Shown here one piece after another: positions 1-11,945 of a stretch of DNA of 64,000 nt. This DNA comes from Rosa chinensis (taxonomy: Eukaryota; Streptophyta; Magnoliopsida; Rosales; Rosaceae), in NCBI RefSeq assembly GCF_002994745.2, contig NC_037090.1:1178001-1242000 (forward strand). The letters are read 5' to 3'. A program made the translations under genes and the position numbers. The first letter of the stretch is position 1; each line of letters starts with the position of its first letter. The notes beneath the pieces are model-generated. The model searched no databases. It was given only the letters and a program-made list of their open reading frames with translations, and was not told where the DNA came from.

Positions 1-1390
1 TTTGGTTCGGTCGGTAAGGCGGTTTCAACCTATATAGTATTAACATTTTGTTTACAAAAAATTCATAGTAAAATACTAAAACTCAATCTCAATAATATAA
101 ATTTAATAATCAAAATCCAAACTAATATTCAAGAACAAAATCCAAATTGTTTCAAAATAATTCACTTATTTGATGGCTTTAGCCATTAATACTAGCTTAG
201 AGTTGTGAATACTAAAATAATATGAAATCAAAATGTAGAAGCAGGCCCGCAATAGCAGCATCTCAACGACTAGCATAACACCTTAGCAGCTGTAGGATCA
301 CGAGCAACATCTAATCAAGTCAGTAGCATGGACTAGAATAGCACATGACTCTTCTTCAATTTGCAAAACTTACTGGCCGGGCTTCATACACTACCCATCT
401 GAGAATATGAAGTATGTGTAAGTTAAACTAGCAACAAAGTAATAACATATCAATACGCAACAGAATAGCAAAATCAAAGCCTCCACCATTTTTGAGTGCT
501 CTGTACATATTCCAAGTTTCCAAGTTAGATTAATTAAATAACATAAGAGCAAAAAAACATAAATAGAATAATGTACCTTTTACTTAGTCTGATCAGAGAC
601 TTGAGTTCCACCTTGAGTTCCATCTTGAGTTTTGTCTTGAGATCCACCTTGAGAGTTGGACCCCAGTACTTATTACAGCTATAATCAACAACTTATTGAT
701 CTTAACGTAATAAACTTATCAAACTACAAAAAAGTAGAAAACCATTGCATACATATTACATATACTATAATTAAGTAGGACGTGCATGACAAACTGGAAA
801 TAAACTAAAGCATATATGGACAAATTACCCCAATCCCATATGTGGAAGTGTGGAACAAAGAAAGTCAAAGCTTTGATCAGTATCAAAGTTTTAATCAATA
901 TCAAAGTGAATAAACAATTTACCTCAGCCCCAGTTTGGAACACAGGAACAGAGAGATGCGGTGTGACTTGTGACTTTGTGAGAGGATCAAAGGAATTATA
1001 GCCATTATATACTACGCACCATACTAGGGTTTTAGCCTTTTAGGTCTTTAGATCTAGGATTCAATATGGTACTATATCATTTTGAGAATAAAATTATAAT
1101 TAGAGATTTAGAACTTACTTATAAAAAACTACCCACAAATAAATATATATATATATATATATTATGTATATAAATTTAATTTTTTTTCCTATTATATTAA
1201 ATACATATTGGTCGGTTCGGGTTTCGCGGTTTAAGTAACAGAAAAACCAAACCAACCCAATTCATAAACGGTTTGGTTCGGTATTGAACCGACTTTCAAA
1301 TTTTAACTTAAAAAACCTTAACCAACTCATATTTACCGGTCGGTTTCGACCGGTTTGGCCGGTTTGAACCGTGTTTTGCACACCTCTAAT
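1..1390. mobile_element. Right part of a DNA transposon, probably hAT-like
   Basis: The first 30 bases and positions 1210-1388 are full of the same short words (GGTTCGGT, ACCGGTCGG, TTGAACCG), typical of subterminal repeats of plant hAT-type elements. The right end reads TTTTGCACACCTCTA at about 1375-1389, the reverse complement of a TAGAGGTGTGCAAAA-type terminus. The left terminus lies outside the window, so the target duplication cannot be checked. No transposase frame is visible; the short frames at 719-1001 look non-coding. A (TA)n run lies at 1146-1160. The superfamily call rests only on the terminus pattern. Confidence 0.4.
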
Positions 1391-2621
1391 AAATAGGTGA
1401 TCCAAAAATGACCAAATTTTTTTCAAAGACCATATAATAAGTGAACAGCTCAAGACTAACACTGACATTATGAAGTGTGAAATAATTCTAGATTTAAAGA
1501 CAACACGCTTAGAATAAATAACTAATTCATAAATGATAGCATTTTCTTCAAGGACCATATAGCAAGTGAATGGATCTAGACTAACAACATTGAAGTCTTC
1601 TCTTTAGTCTATTTTTATTAAATTGATTCCAAGGCCCACAACCCCCACATAATTATTGGAAATTATTCTATGCAACGACGGTTCAAGTGACCCACCCAAC
1701 CCTTATAAAATAATCTCAATCCTTGATATTTATTATCAACTTTATTTTTAATAAACAAAAAGTGTATTTTATGCAATCTAACCATTTATAAAATAATCTC
1801 AACTCTTGATATTTATTATCAACTTTATTTTTAATAAACAAAAAGTGTATTATCAACTTTATTTTTAATAAACAAAAAGTGTATTCAATGCAATATAACC
1901 ATTTATTTGTGTTGGTGCAAGTGCACGGCGGTACTCTGAATATTCCCTCCATAATTATAGGCAGCACCAGTTTCCTTGGAAAACTTGACCCGTTCAAATT
2001 TCATTGAATGTGAACATTGCTTTGAAAACGTTCGAGGCCTAATTAAAAGGTTTTCTGCAAAAATGGTGACCAAAGTGACCTCTTGTCCTTTTGTATTGAA
2101 TGGCAGAATGGATGCTGTAGACAGGCCAATTGATGTGTTATTGCAATGAAATTTATAAAGCAACATGTATTCATACATAACAGATAGGATATATGAACTT
2201 TCAAAATTTAGAATTTTGAACCAAATTTTTGATTAGCAATTGACTTAATAAATAGATTTCGACAGATATTGATAACGGAGACATGAAGACATTTTTTTTA
2301 ATTTTTTTTTTTAACAAAATTGATTTGTCATTGAAATGAAATTGCCAAGTAATAAGTAGCAAATAACAGTAAAAGCATTCCAATCTAGCTCCAAATCGTT
2401 CATCAACACAACCAAAGTCAAAATCTTTCAGTCCTATATTAGGATACGACTAGTATATCACTCCTAAATAGTTCATCCATATATTAGGATAGATATATTT
2501 CTGCAATCCTAATATACTATGCGTTTACTATTGCAATCCTAAATAAACTTCACGTATATAACATTGTTTACATGTGCTCTTACTGAGATAGATTTACAGC
2601 ATTAGATTAGTGTAGTTCTAA
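1391..2621. other. Intergenic, no gene seen
   Basis: AT-rich sequence with no supported gene. It holds the tandem repeat at 1708-1907. The small frames at 1716-2383 show no recognisable domain. Confidence 0.5.
1708..1907. repeat. Imperfect AT-rich tandem repeat
   Basis: The block ATAATCTCAATCCTTGATAT followed by TTATCAACTTTATTTTTAAT and AAACAAAAAGTGTATT occurs at about 1708-1766 and again at 1793-1848. A third, partial copy follows at 1850-1907. The unit is about 85 bp and the copies share most bases. Confidence 0.8.
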
Positions 2622-2850
2622 CAATACGTAGCACCCGAAATGCACTACAAAACCATTGAAGGTGTTTCTTACAAAGCTGATGTTTATAAATGGCTGGACG
2701 GAGAAAGAACCTAAATACACACGTAGAAATGTCTCTTACTACTGTCCACAATACATGACAAGGAAGGATCTATCCGATGAGGCAGATAATGAGGAGGTGT
2801 CCGCACTGTCACATAAGGCTACAGATCAGCCTCCATGGTATACGAGGAAT
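2622..2850 (+). pseudogene. LRK10-like kinase fragment (C-terminal)
   Basis: The plus strand reads APEMHYKT, then GVSYKADVY, then after a frame change a [13 protein letters not shown] stretch, then DLSDEADNEEVSAL. These match, in order, [28 protein letters not shown] and [14 protein letters not shown] of the intact kinase encoded at 5148-7454. Most of the C-lobe between the last two blocks is missing and the frame is broken. It is therefore a deleted, decayed paralogue, in the opposite orientation to the intact gene. No function is expected. Confidence 0.8.
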
Positions 2851-3315
2851 GCAATTTGTGGCCTTTGGCATCACTCTTTCTTACACTTCATGCTTCATTA
2901 ACAATCTCCTTCATGTGGCAATGAAGCAAAAGCCTTTTGAATTATAAGAACTGTACAATATGTAAAGGAGTCTTACACGATGCACTTGAACCATTCATCT
3001 TAGTCTTCTCCTGATTCCACCTCCAGTATTCTCTTAGTATGATGGGACTAATTTATGAGAACAGATTGTGTATCAGAAGGGACCAAAACGTTATATATAT
3101 ATAGCAATGTAATAACAGTTTCTTCCATCAAGAAACTGCCATCACCCTTTAACTGCCATTTCAAATATATAACTTCTTGCAACTGTCCTAATTTGATTTC
3201 AAATCAATCTAAACAGATTAGGATAAGTACTTAAACTTATTTTAAATACAAACTCTAACAAATACGTTTACTTAAGTGTATATACTGTACATACAAGGTT
3301 TCTATGTAATGTCTT
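2851..3315. other. Intergenic, no gene seen
   Basis: AT-rich sequence between two kinase fragments. No domain or structural RNA was recognised. Confidence 0.4.
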
Positions 3316-3490
3316 GTTCATCAGGTTTTCTAACACGTATCCCCTTGTGCCTCTCGCACATGTAACAAATACTGTGTTCCAGTCTCTTAGGTAGAATCTT
3401 GCAAGCCTGAAGTCTGAAATTATGGACTTGAAGTTTTCGTGAAGAAAACTGAATATATTGCTCATCAAGGTTTTAATCATAATTTGTAAA
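3316..3490 (-). pseudogene. LRK10-like kinase fragment (activation segment)
   Basis: The minus strand encodes ISDFRLARFYLRD followed by NTVFVTCARGTRGYV, matching [17 protein letters not shown] and [16 protein letters not shown] of the intact kinase at 5148-7454. The DFG motif is changed to DFR and the APE motif is lost. Only about 60 residues remain, and upstream of them the [12 protein letters not shown] region is degraded. It has the same strand as the nearby intact gene and the opposite strand to the fragment at 2622-2850, so at least two broken copies are present. Confidence 0.8.
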
Positions 3491-3655
3491 TCACAAAAGC
3501 ATCCTCATCGAAGAAGACGAAACTAATAGTTTCCTACACCTGTATATTGCTTATAGGAAGATGACTTTCAACTATACAAATGAAATCAGGAAGAGGGATA
3601 CAAAGCGTAGAGAGTTCATATGATACTCGTGATTAACTTTTGTGTTATATATAAA

Positions 3656-3866
3656 ACAGACTACTATTTCACCACGGATTTTCCACGACATGGTAAACTG
3701 ACTTTAGAATTCAATTCTACAACAGTAAACTAAAAACCTTTGATAAAAAAACGAACAAGAAAAGTTTAGGTCAGAGCATGGGAAAGCTTGGACTTATCTG
3801 AAAGTGCACTGGGTGGCTCAAGAGCTTCACAATGGTGGAACGTTATCAGAGTTAGAGGAGAGGGCT
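3656..3866 (+). repeat. Dispersed duplication, copy 1 of 2
   Basis: About 210 bp closely matches 10484-10706 in direct orientation. Shared blocks include CACCACGGATTTTCC, CTGACTTTAGAATTCAATTC, ACGAACAAGAAAAG and CTGGGTGGCTCAAGAGCTTC. The two copies bracket the intact LRK10-like pair, about 1.3 kb and 0.6 kb beyond its stop codons. No coding function is apparent. Confidence 0.85.
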
Positions 3867-5147
3867 CTGAACTCCGTGAAACAAATCCCACATCGGGAGA
3901 GGTTTTGCAATTAAATGGTCTGATCATGCTCAGCCTAGTTGGGCCCCTTGTTGGGCCTGATGCTCAGCCTAGTTGATATGCTGGGCCGATTGGGTAAAAA
4001 TAATACAAGCTGATAAATTATTATATGAAAAATGTCAAGGTAAAAACATTAACGAAAATATATTTTCTTTCCTGAAATTTGTTGTTGAAAATTGTATTTT
4101 TAGATTAATTATAATACTAAAATTGTTGGTATAGATACCTCTCAGGCACAAGTATCGGAAGCACCAGACTCGCTAGCTACTTAAAACGATGCCGATAACA
4201 TACACTTATGGTATCGAGTGGACCACAGCTAGTCCCACATTGGAAATAAAGGGGGTGACAAATCCATCCCCACACTATAAATACATGTCTCGCCACTCAC
4301 CCAAGGTAAACAACCACTCTCCATTTACTCATACCTAGTCTACATTCTTACCTACTCCTCCATAACCGGTCTCTACCCACTCCACACAGCTCACCTCCCT
4401 TGCACACTCACAACCCAACGTCAAAAGGGGTTATTGGTTTTGAAAATCAAGCTCAGGAAGCAACCCATCATCAAAATCAAGTCTTTCTTTAGTTGCTGGG
4501 TTTCAGTTTGCAAATAGTTTGAGGAGAGAGAAAGTAGATCCGGACTTTTCTCCCTCTCCCCTACCAGCTAATTCCGGTCACCACCGCGACTCACCTCCAC
4601 CACCATGGAACTCACCGACCCCCGACGAGTTCAACGCAGCCTCCGTGGCACCCGGTAGCAACTCACGCGCCGACGCCGGTGAAGCCAATATCTGATTTGG
4701 GCACCCAAATATGAACACCCAACGTTCTTCTTTCTTCCATCTCCAGCACAACACCATCAAAAGCTTATCTCTCCTCCATTAATCACACCTGCAAATCTCA
4801 CAGTTCTGGGTTCATAGTTGAGAGAGTGATGGAAGAAAGAAAAAGAAGTCCCACGTTACTGAACCACTACAATGGCTACTACATTCTGCCAATTAAATGT
4901 AGTTCTGTGGACGCATTTACGTTGTATGCATCAATCAACTTCACAAAGTAAATAAGCTTTTGAATTATGTGTTTACCCAGACAAGTATAATATGAAATTC
5001 CTAGAATTCCTTTAGGAACTGATCAAATAAACAATTTTCGATAGATCCTGATAAAGCTCATTATTGACCTGTTATTCAAAGTTTCGAATTGAAATGAAGC
5101 TTAAGAAGAGGCATACACGTATAAATAGGGCATTAATTGCATTCCCC
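3867..5147. other. Intergenic, possible LTR-like remnant
   Basis: No gene is supported. A TCCCACATTGG motif at about 4232 is followed by CTATAAATAC at about 4275, a spacing common in plant LTR promoters and short-stem genes. A GC-richer stretch at 4560-4760 has a short minus-strand frame of low-complexity composition that I do not accept as a gene. A degraded retroelement is possible but not shown. Confidence 0.3.
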
Positions 5148-7454
5148 TTACACCATGGAAGTAGATTCTGTAGCACTTTGTGGCATGGCAGATATCTCTT
5201 CGAAATCTGTGTCATCGCTGTCATCAGGTAAACCCTCAGTTGGCATTTGCTGGGGACAAACCAACGGTTTTGGAGGCATTTGCAAGACTTCTTCACCTTC
5301 AAGCATCTCTAAAACCTTGGTCATCGAAGGGCGGTCAGCAGGCATTAGTTGTATGCACCACAAAGCAGCCATGATCATCTTCTTGGCTATTTTAGTATCG
5401 TACTCACATGCATCCTCAATTTCAAGACTCTTTCCCTTTTCTAGTTGCTCATAAATCCAGGAAGGGAAGTATATTTGGCTCGAATGTTCTACATCTGGAT
5501 TCAAGTTTTTCCTCCTCCCTGCTATTTCCATTAACAACATTCCGAAGCTATAAACATCAGCTTTGTAGGAAACACCACCAATAGTTCTGTAGTACATTTC
5601 TGGAGCTATATATCCCCTTGTGCCTCTTGCTGCAGTAACAGAAATAGTGTTCTGATCTCTCGGGTAAAATCTTGCAAGCCCAAAGTCTGAAATTTTGGAA
5701 TTAAAGTTTTCATCAAGGAGAATGTTGTGGGGCTTAATATCAAAATGTAGAATTTGAATATCACATCCCTGGTGTAGATATTCAATTGCACGAGCCACCC
5801 CTAGAGCTATCTCATGCATTCTATCCCAACTTAGAGTAGGATTATTTTCTGCATCACACAAGATATATTTGTCGAGGGATCCATTAGGCATGAATTCATA
5901 AACAAGAGCTCTTTTAGACCCCTCAGAACAGAATCCAATTAGTTGCACCACATTGACATGATGAATTCTTCCTATTGTGGCAACTTCATTGATGAAATCT
6001 TGCCCTTTACTTTTGGAATCATTCAACATCTTTACTGCAACAAGATGACCATTTGATAGCTCTCCTTTATAAACAGAACCAAAACCTCCCTGACCAAGTT
6101 TATCTTTGAAAGAATTCGTCACCGTCTTAATTTCTGAATATGAATACCTGCTTGGCATAAGATTCTTGTATGCATCCAAGAATTCTTCAACGTCCTTATC
6201 ATCATCCTTCAGGATCTTTTTCCAAGACAGTTTGTACAACAAGAAAAGCACCAAAACATTGATGCAAAGTGCCATTCGTACAGTCAGACTGAATCCTGTC
6301 ATAGAAATACAGATAGGCGTTAGGAATTTCATCCTGAAATAAAAACTTTAAACTCCATATATGCAGCGGTGTTTTCGGAAAGGCTTAAATCAACACTCAG
6401 TCAGAGAACATATCATTAGTCAAGAACACGACATTTAAGGAACATGTATATAAGTCTTGAAATTGGGCTTACCGGTGATGAAGGCGATTAGTACAAAATC
6501 TATGTGAATACAGAATCAACAAAGAGGAAATGAGTTAGGTTCACGGAGGGAAAGAAGCTCAGAAATTGTAATGCTATTGCTCTATCATGTTTGGGAAATT
6601 AAATGCAAGTACTAAATAGAAAAGGCCGTCAGACTTACCTTCTTTCAAGAATCTACCAAAACCTGGAAATACATTAGTAGAGTCAATAACAGAGTGAAGA
6701 AAGAATAAGATATACAGAATTAGCTTGTCAAACTGATTAAAACATACTCACAATAGAGGGGATGGAATCGGCTGTAGCAGTACAAGACGGTAGAAGACGG
6801 TGGGATAGAAGGCAGTACAAGACCCCCCCATTGAAGTAGAAAGCCCTTTCTCAACTCATCGCGGATGAAAGAGAATGAAAGGTCATTACCAGATTCGTGT
6901 AACATGGAAAGGGTCATGCTGGTGATATTACAAGACGGTAGAAGATGAGACACACTATCTCCCAGCATAATGTAAGAATATGTAGTAGATGACCACGACG
7001 ATGAGCTATTACTGCTATTTATTTTTATGTAGTCTGGGGACTCAACTTTCTGCCGGCAATCATAGAAGACTACAGTCACGCTTGCATAATCCGGGTAGTA
7101 AGGGCTTGTGGTAAAGTCATATGTTGTCAAACGGTGATTGGGCCTAAAGGGGCAAGTATCCCTTAGTAGACCAGGATCCACAACCCGGATCGTCTCCAAT
7201 TCATAATCGATTCCTAAGACATAATATGTACCATCGAAAAGTTTTAAAATGGTGCGATTCTGCTCACATGAAAGTTCAGCTGGAGAGTTTAGACAATTGT
7301 TAGCAGAAGTACCATTACTTTTCAAGCGAAACGGGTACCTAATGTCATGGAGATCCCCACAGGAAGCTGGCGGACAGTCCTGTTCTGCCTTGGCATCATC
7401 ATGATAAATTGCAAAGCAAATAAGAACACAAGTTATCAGAATACTTTTTGGCAT
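5148..7454 (-). CDS. LRK10-like receptor kinase A (GUB_WAK ectodomain, non-RD kinase)
   Basis: Four coding exons are proposed: 6752-7454, 6639-6662, 6473-6499 and 5148-6295. All have GT-AG junctions, and together they give 1902 nt, a 633-residue protein. It starts with a signal peptide ([17 protein letters not shown]). A cysteine-rich GUB_WAK_bind domain follows, with [15 protein letters not shown] and SCEQNRT. The transmembrane stretch at about residues 245-272 is split over the two mini-exons (24 and 27 nt) and the kinase exon. The kinase has a glycine loop (GQGGFGSV, ~319), a catalytic Lys in VAVKML (~340), HFDIKPHN (Asp ~437), DFG (~455) and APE. HFD replaces HRD, so it is a non-RD kinase, as is usual in the LRK10L family and common among immune receptors. 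Plasma membrane location and a defence role are inferred from the family. It is divergently paired with the gene at 7842. Confidence 0.9.
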
Positions 7455-7841
7455 CTTGGGAGAGCCTGATATTTAGGAGGAAAATAAAGGAAGAAAACAT
7501 TCCAATAGCAAGGTTTAATAGGCAGAATTTTTGCTGGACTAGAGAAAAATACAAGGAATAGGAATACGATATTCCACACGGTGAAGGAAGAAACTGGGAA
7601 CCTTCCTCGCCATGCACTTGCCAAGAAAGCTACCCTAGCCTAGAGCAATGACCGCCACTGTTGGGTCAAGTCAAGTGATAAGGCAGAATAATAATTTGAG
7701 TGAAATATATGCCTCCGAAATGGAATACAATGGCAGATTGTATGAGTTATAAAGCATGTGAACCGACCAAAGACTAGCACATTGTATGTAAATAGTTATA
7801 ACCAACTGTTTCATATATGCTAAGAGAGTAGACTAGTTAAG
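7455..7841. promoter_or_regulatory. Shared divergent promoter of the two LRK10-like genes
   Basis: Only 387 bp separates the start codons of the minus-strand gene (7454) and the plus-strand gene (7842). The interval must hold both core promoters and both 5' leaders. Short frames inside it (7436-7624) are not credible proteins. No specific element was identified with confidence. Confidence 0.6.
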
Positions 7842-9882
7842 ATGAATATCCTGCCTCTGCTTTTCTTGCTTGTAATTGTGTTCCCCAGTATTGTTAAACC
7901 AATTAGCAAAGCAGCCGATGATCACGACTGCCCAGTTCAAAGGTGTGGGCATGATGGTCCTGATATCAAGTTTCCATTCCGTCTACAACACTATCCCCGT
8001 CACTGTGGCCATCCAGAGTTTGAGGTTTCCTGCAGCAGCTTCAGCAACAAGACCATGATGAAGCTTTCCTCATCGTCAGGATTCTTTCTAATACAAACAA
8101 TCGATTACGAGAGACAACAGTTTCGTGTGTATGATGAGGATGATTGCCTCCCGAGACGCCTTCCTAATTTTACTCTCTCCTTCTCGCTCTTTAAACCAGC
8201 AAATGTGATTAAAGATTGCTGTTCCATTTACAATTACGAACAAAATTTGATGTACATGACGTTGTTAAATTGTACCCAGGCACAAGATCTCATGCACAGC
8301 TTTCCGATCTCATGTCTCAGTGTCCCAGGGCATTATCAAATTCTGGCTGTTAATGGGGATTTTACTTTAAATGAATTGCCGGTAGGCAGTGAGTGCTATA
8401 CTTTGTCAGAATTCTTTCTTCCAGTTCAAAAAACACTGGAAGATCCGTGTGGCTGTGAACTAGACAATCGTCTTTTCCTGGAATGGAATCCATCGGACTT
8501 CCCAGAATGTCAGAACTGCAGTGGAAGGTGCTATATCAATTACAGCAGCAATCAAGTCTTGAAGTGTTATCCTCCCATTCCCAGTCCCCGTTCCATTCCC
8601 AGTCTCATTCCCAGTCCCATACAAAAACACAAAGGTACGTGCCTAGTGAGCTTTCCACGAAATAAATATCTTGTGTTCAAGACGGCACTAGAAAATATAA
8701 TTGTAAAAAAAGTATCGTCTACTAGTATCGTTCACCTTTACTAATTATCTCCTATTTAATTCAGGTCTATCAACTAGGTTTATTGTCATGGGAGTGAGTG
8801 TATGTGGGTTTGTTGTCTTGTCAACTACGGCGGTAGCCATCTTTTACCATTTAAAGCAATCAATAAAGAGGAAAGAGGAAAAGGAGAATCAAAGAAAGAT
8901 TGAAAAGTTCCTAGATGATCACAAGTCCCATGTACCAACAAGATACTCCTATGCTGATATAAAGAAGATGACAAATGGATTCAAGAAGAAGTTGGGTGAA
9001 GGCGGTTTTGGAAGTGTTTTCAGTGGAAAGCTTCCCACTAATGGAGTTCCGGTAGCCATAAAAGTCCTCAAGGATTCTGAAGGAAATGGAGATGATTTTG
9101 TTAATGAAGTGGGAACCATTGGTAGGATTCACCATGTAAACGTGGTCCGCCTACTTGGGTTTTCCGCTGAAGGAGGCAAACGTGCTCTTATTTATGAGCT
9201 CATGCCAAACAGTTCTCTGGGGAAGTTTATCACATCTAGAGGATCAAATAAGAGCAGCAGTTCATTTAACTGGGAGAAACTTTGCAACATCATCACAGGT
9301 ATAGCAAAGGGAATCGAGTACCTTCACCAAGGGTGTGACCAGAGGATTCTCCACTTTGATATCAAGCCTCACAATATCTTGTTAGACCATGCCTTTAATC
9401 CGAAGATTTCTGATTTTGGTATGGCTAAACTCTGTTCCAAGGAAGATAGTGTTATATCTATGACTGCTGCCAGAGGCACTACGGGCTACATTGCGCCTGA
9501 AGTATTTAATGGAAACTTCGGAACTGTCTCCTACAAATCAGATGTGTATAGTTTTGGGATGCTAGTTCTTGAAGTTATTGGAGCTATGAAGGAAACTGCT
9601 GTTACATCTAGCGACAATGAGGTGTATTTTCCTGAATTGATTTACGAGTGTCTGATCCAAGGAGAAGAGTTGGATTTGGAGCTAGCTGATGATGGAGATG
9701 CTCAGATTGCTAAGAGATTAGCAATTGTGGCACTTTGGTGCATCCAGTGGTACCCGGTGAGTCGCCCTTCCATGAAAGCAGTTGTTAGAATGCTGGAAGG
9801 CCCCTCTGAAAGCTTGATCATGCCACCCAATCCGTTTGCTTCCACGACTCAGATGGAACAAACAACAACCCCATCAAGTTAA
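7842..9882 (+). CDS. LRK10-like receptor kinase B (GUB_WAK ectodomain, non-RD kinase)
   Basis: There are two coding exons, 7842-8634 (donor GTACGT) and 8765-9882 (acceptor TTCAG). They total 1911 nt, 636 residues. A signal peptide (MNILPLLFLLVIVFPSIV) precedes a GUB_WAK_bind domain with CPVQRCGHDG and IKFPFRL. A WAK-associated C-terminal cysteine cluster follows, with CGCELDNR, CQNCSGRCY and LKCYP. The transmembrane helix lies at about 272-293. Kinase motifs are GEGGFGSV, VAIKVL (Lys ~364), HFDIKPHN (Asp ~463), DFG (~481), APE and DVYSFGM. HFD again makes it non-RD. It resembles its divergent neighbour in the kinase but differs in the ectodomain, and the neighbour has two extra mini-exons. 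It is expected to be a plasma-membrane immune-type receptor kinase; the ligand is unknown. Confidence 0.92.
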
Positions 9883-10906
9883 TTAGAAAATATGTTTAAG
9901 TGATTTCACTGATGCTTGTCTACATGCCTGCATTCTAAAGGTGTACTGGTGTTGATCCTAAAATAATCCACTGCAAATAGTTTTTGTTAAATTGTATCTC
10001 AGTCAGTGTTTCAATATTGTTACCAGATATCAGTTAATAAATGACTACTTCAGAGAAAGGAAAAGTCGCCTTTTATGTGGTACATGATCTTTTCGGTTGG
10101 AACTACTTGAATGCAAACTTGTTATGCAGATTAATGTTGAATGCATGATCTTTTTGGTTGGAACTACTTGAATGCTTGATGTATTCCGAAGTCGGAAACA
10201 ACACGCCTAGTTTGACTAAACGCTGGTCTTAGCATTCTGAGAAGTCATTCTCGAAAGCATCACATTTTCTGTGAAGATCAAACGGTAAATGCATGCACTT
10301 GCATACTTTTTCACCAATAATCCCCATGGAGTTTCGAAGAAGTTTCTTATTAGAACCAACTATTCTCCTTAGAAAATTCAACTCTCAGTGACAATGAGCC
10401 GTGTCTAATGACAAATGAAGCATCAAACAAGATCTTATACTAGAGTACATCGAAATCTTCTCATAAAGTCTACTTGATCTAACAGACTCCTATTGCACCA
10501 CGGATTTTCCTCGACATTGTAAACTGACTTTAGAATTCAATTCTACCAGAGTCAACTAAAAACCATTGATAAAAGAACGAACAAGAAAAGCTTAGGTCAA
10601 AGTAGATACGTAGATCATGGCAAGGGAAACTTATCCGCACATGTACTGGGTGGCTCAAGAGCTTCACAATGGTGGAACGTCATCAGAGTTAGAGAAGTGG
10701 TCTATGAACTTCGAAAATGATTCCTGGTTCGTGTGAAAACCACATGAAGTCAGATTTACATTGCTCATTCATTCTCAAAAATGATTTATACAACCCTATT
10801 TCTTTGTTTATCAAAGACAAAAAAACACCCTTTCTTCTCCCTCAAAACAAGAATGTAGGTATGAGAAGGGAAAGGTGCTCAAAATACATGGGAAGTAATT
10901 GAGACA
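9883..10906. other. Intergenic with local repeats
   Basis: No gene is supported. A duplicated word, CATGATCTTTT plus GGTTGGAACTACTTGAATGC, occurs at about 10083-10114 and 10145-10177. The dispersed duplication at 10484-10706 also lies here. The short frame at 10717-10902 has no recognisable domain and runs into the retrotransposon target site. Confidence 0.5.
10484..10706 (+). repeat. Dispersed duplication, copy 2 of 2
   Basis: Direct-orientation match to 3656-3866, with a few mismatches and small indels. The last shared word is CAGAGTTAGAG. It probably arose with the LRK10-like gene duplications, though the two copies do not sit symmetrically around the gene pair. Confidence 0.85.
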
Positions 10907-11296
10907 TGTTGTAGTATATATGAAACATGTTGTATTGTTCATAGTATAAAATGTCTATGTCATGTATAAGATAGGTATTTTAGGTATAGTGACTTGTGAG
11001 TCAAGCTTTATGCCAATGGGGAACAAGTGTGGCAATCTTCATCATCACAACCACAATGTGGAGCTGAAAATGGAGATGCCACAAAATGAGGCTACAAATG
11101 GAGATGCCACAAAATGAGGCTACAAATGAAGATACCATCAAGTTGTATCATTATTTACTCCAAATGTATCCCTATAAATACCTCCTTTGAATGAAATGAA
11201 ATACACACATTACTCTCCATTCTCAGAATCAAATCTCTCTCCCTCTCAAGTTAATTTATGTTCATTCCAAAGTTATTTTATGTTTGTCCTTAAACA
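10907..11296 (+). repeat. 5' LTR
   Basis: 390 bp, apparently identical to the 3' LTR. A likely core promoter, CCTATAAATACC, sits at about 11170. The LTR contains two adjacent copies of a 30 bp unit (GGAGATGCCACAAAATGAGG...) at about 11068-11128. Confidence 0.95.
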
Positions 11297-11297
11297 C

Positions 11298-11316
11298 GTT
11301 ATCAGCACGAGGCTCT
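11298..11316 (+). other. Probable primer binding site
   Basis: GTTATCAGCACGAGGCTCT begins two bases after the 5' LTR, where reverse transcription is primed. It is not the common initiator-Met site (TGGTATCAGAGC), though it partly resembles it. The priming tRNA is not identified. Confidence 0.5.
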
Positions 11317-11324
11317 AACTCCAG

Positions 11325-11870
11325 CCTGCTTGTACGCCCCTAAACATCTTGATAGGGACCTCAGATCAAAATCCTTCCTTCAATAAAGTTGTTCGACTCT
11401 GTCTCTTCTATCTAACCTCCAAATTTCAGCCTTATTGGAGTGGTTTTGAGACCTTTACATCATTTGAAGTGGGAGATGTTCAGCACTCTCGTTCCTGTGC
11501 AGATCAGCCTGTTTTCACACCCTGAAACATCTTGTTCAGAACCTCTGATCAAAATACTTTCTGCATAAAAGTTGTTTATCAATGTTTCTTCTATTTTACC
11601 TCCAAATTTCAGCCTTATTGGAGTCGTTTTGAGACCTGTACACCATCCGAAGTGGGAGCTATCCAGCACGCTCATTCCTGTGCAGATCAGCCTGCTTGCA
11701 CGCCGAGAAACGTCCTTTTCGGGACATATAATCAAAATCCTTTCTTCATAAAAGTTGTTCATCTATGTCTCATATATCTGATCTCCAAATTTCAACCATG
11801 TTGGAGTCGTTGTGAGACCTGTACACCATTTGAAGTGGGATCTGTTCAGAAGAGAATTTGCTCCGAATTT
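11325..11870 (+). repeat. Three diverged ~183 bp tandem units in the retrotransposon leader
   Basis: The word CCTCCAAATTTCAGCCTTAT recurs at about 11417 and 11601, with a changed copy near 11783. Each is followed by GAGACCT, a CATTTGAAGTGGGA-like stretch and GTGCAGATCAGCCTG. Spacing is about 182-184 bp. The copies are clearly diverged, so the expansion is older than this insertion. Confidence 0.85.
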
Positions 11871-11945
11871 CAACAAGTAAGTTTTAAAGATTAAAGTTCC
11901 TGTTTTTGAGTTTGTATTCCTTTTCTCTTCTTTTCAGAGACTTGT

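Noticed and set aside
4578..4760. 60-residue minus-strand frame in a GC-richer patch
   Set aside because: Low-complexity composition, no domain, no promoter or splice context.
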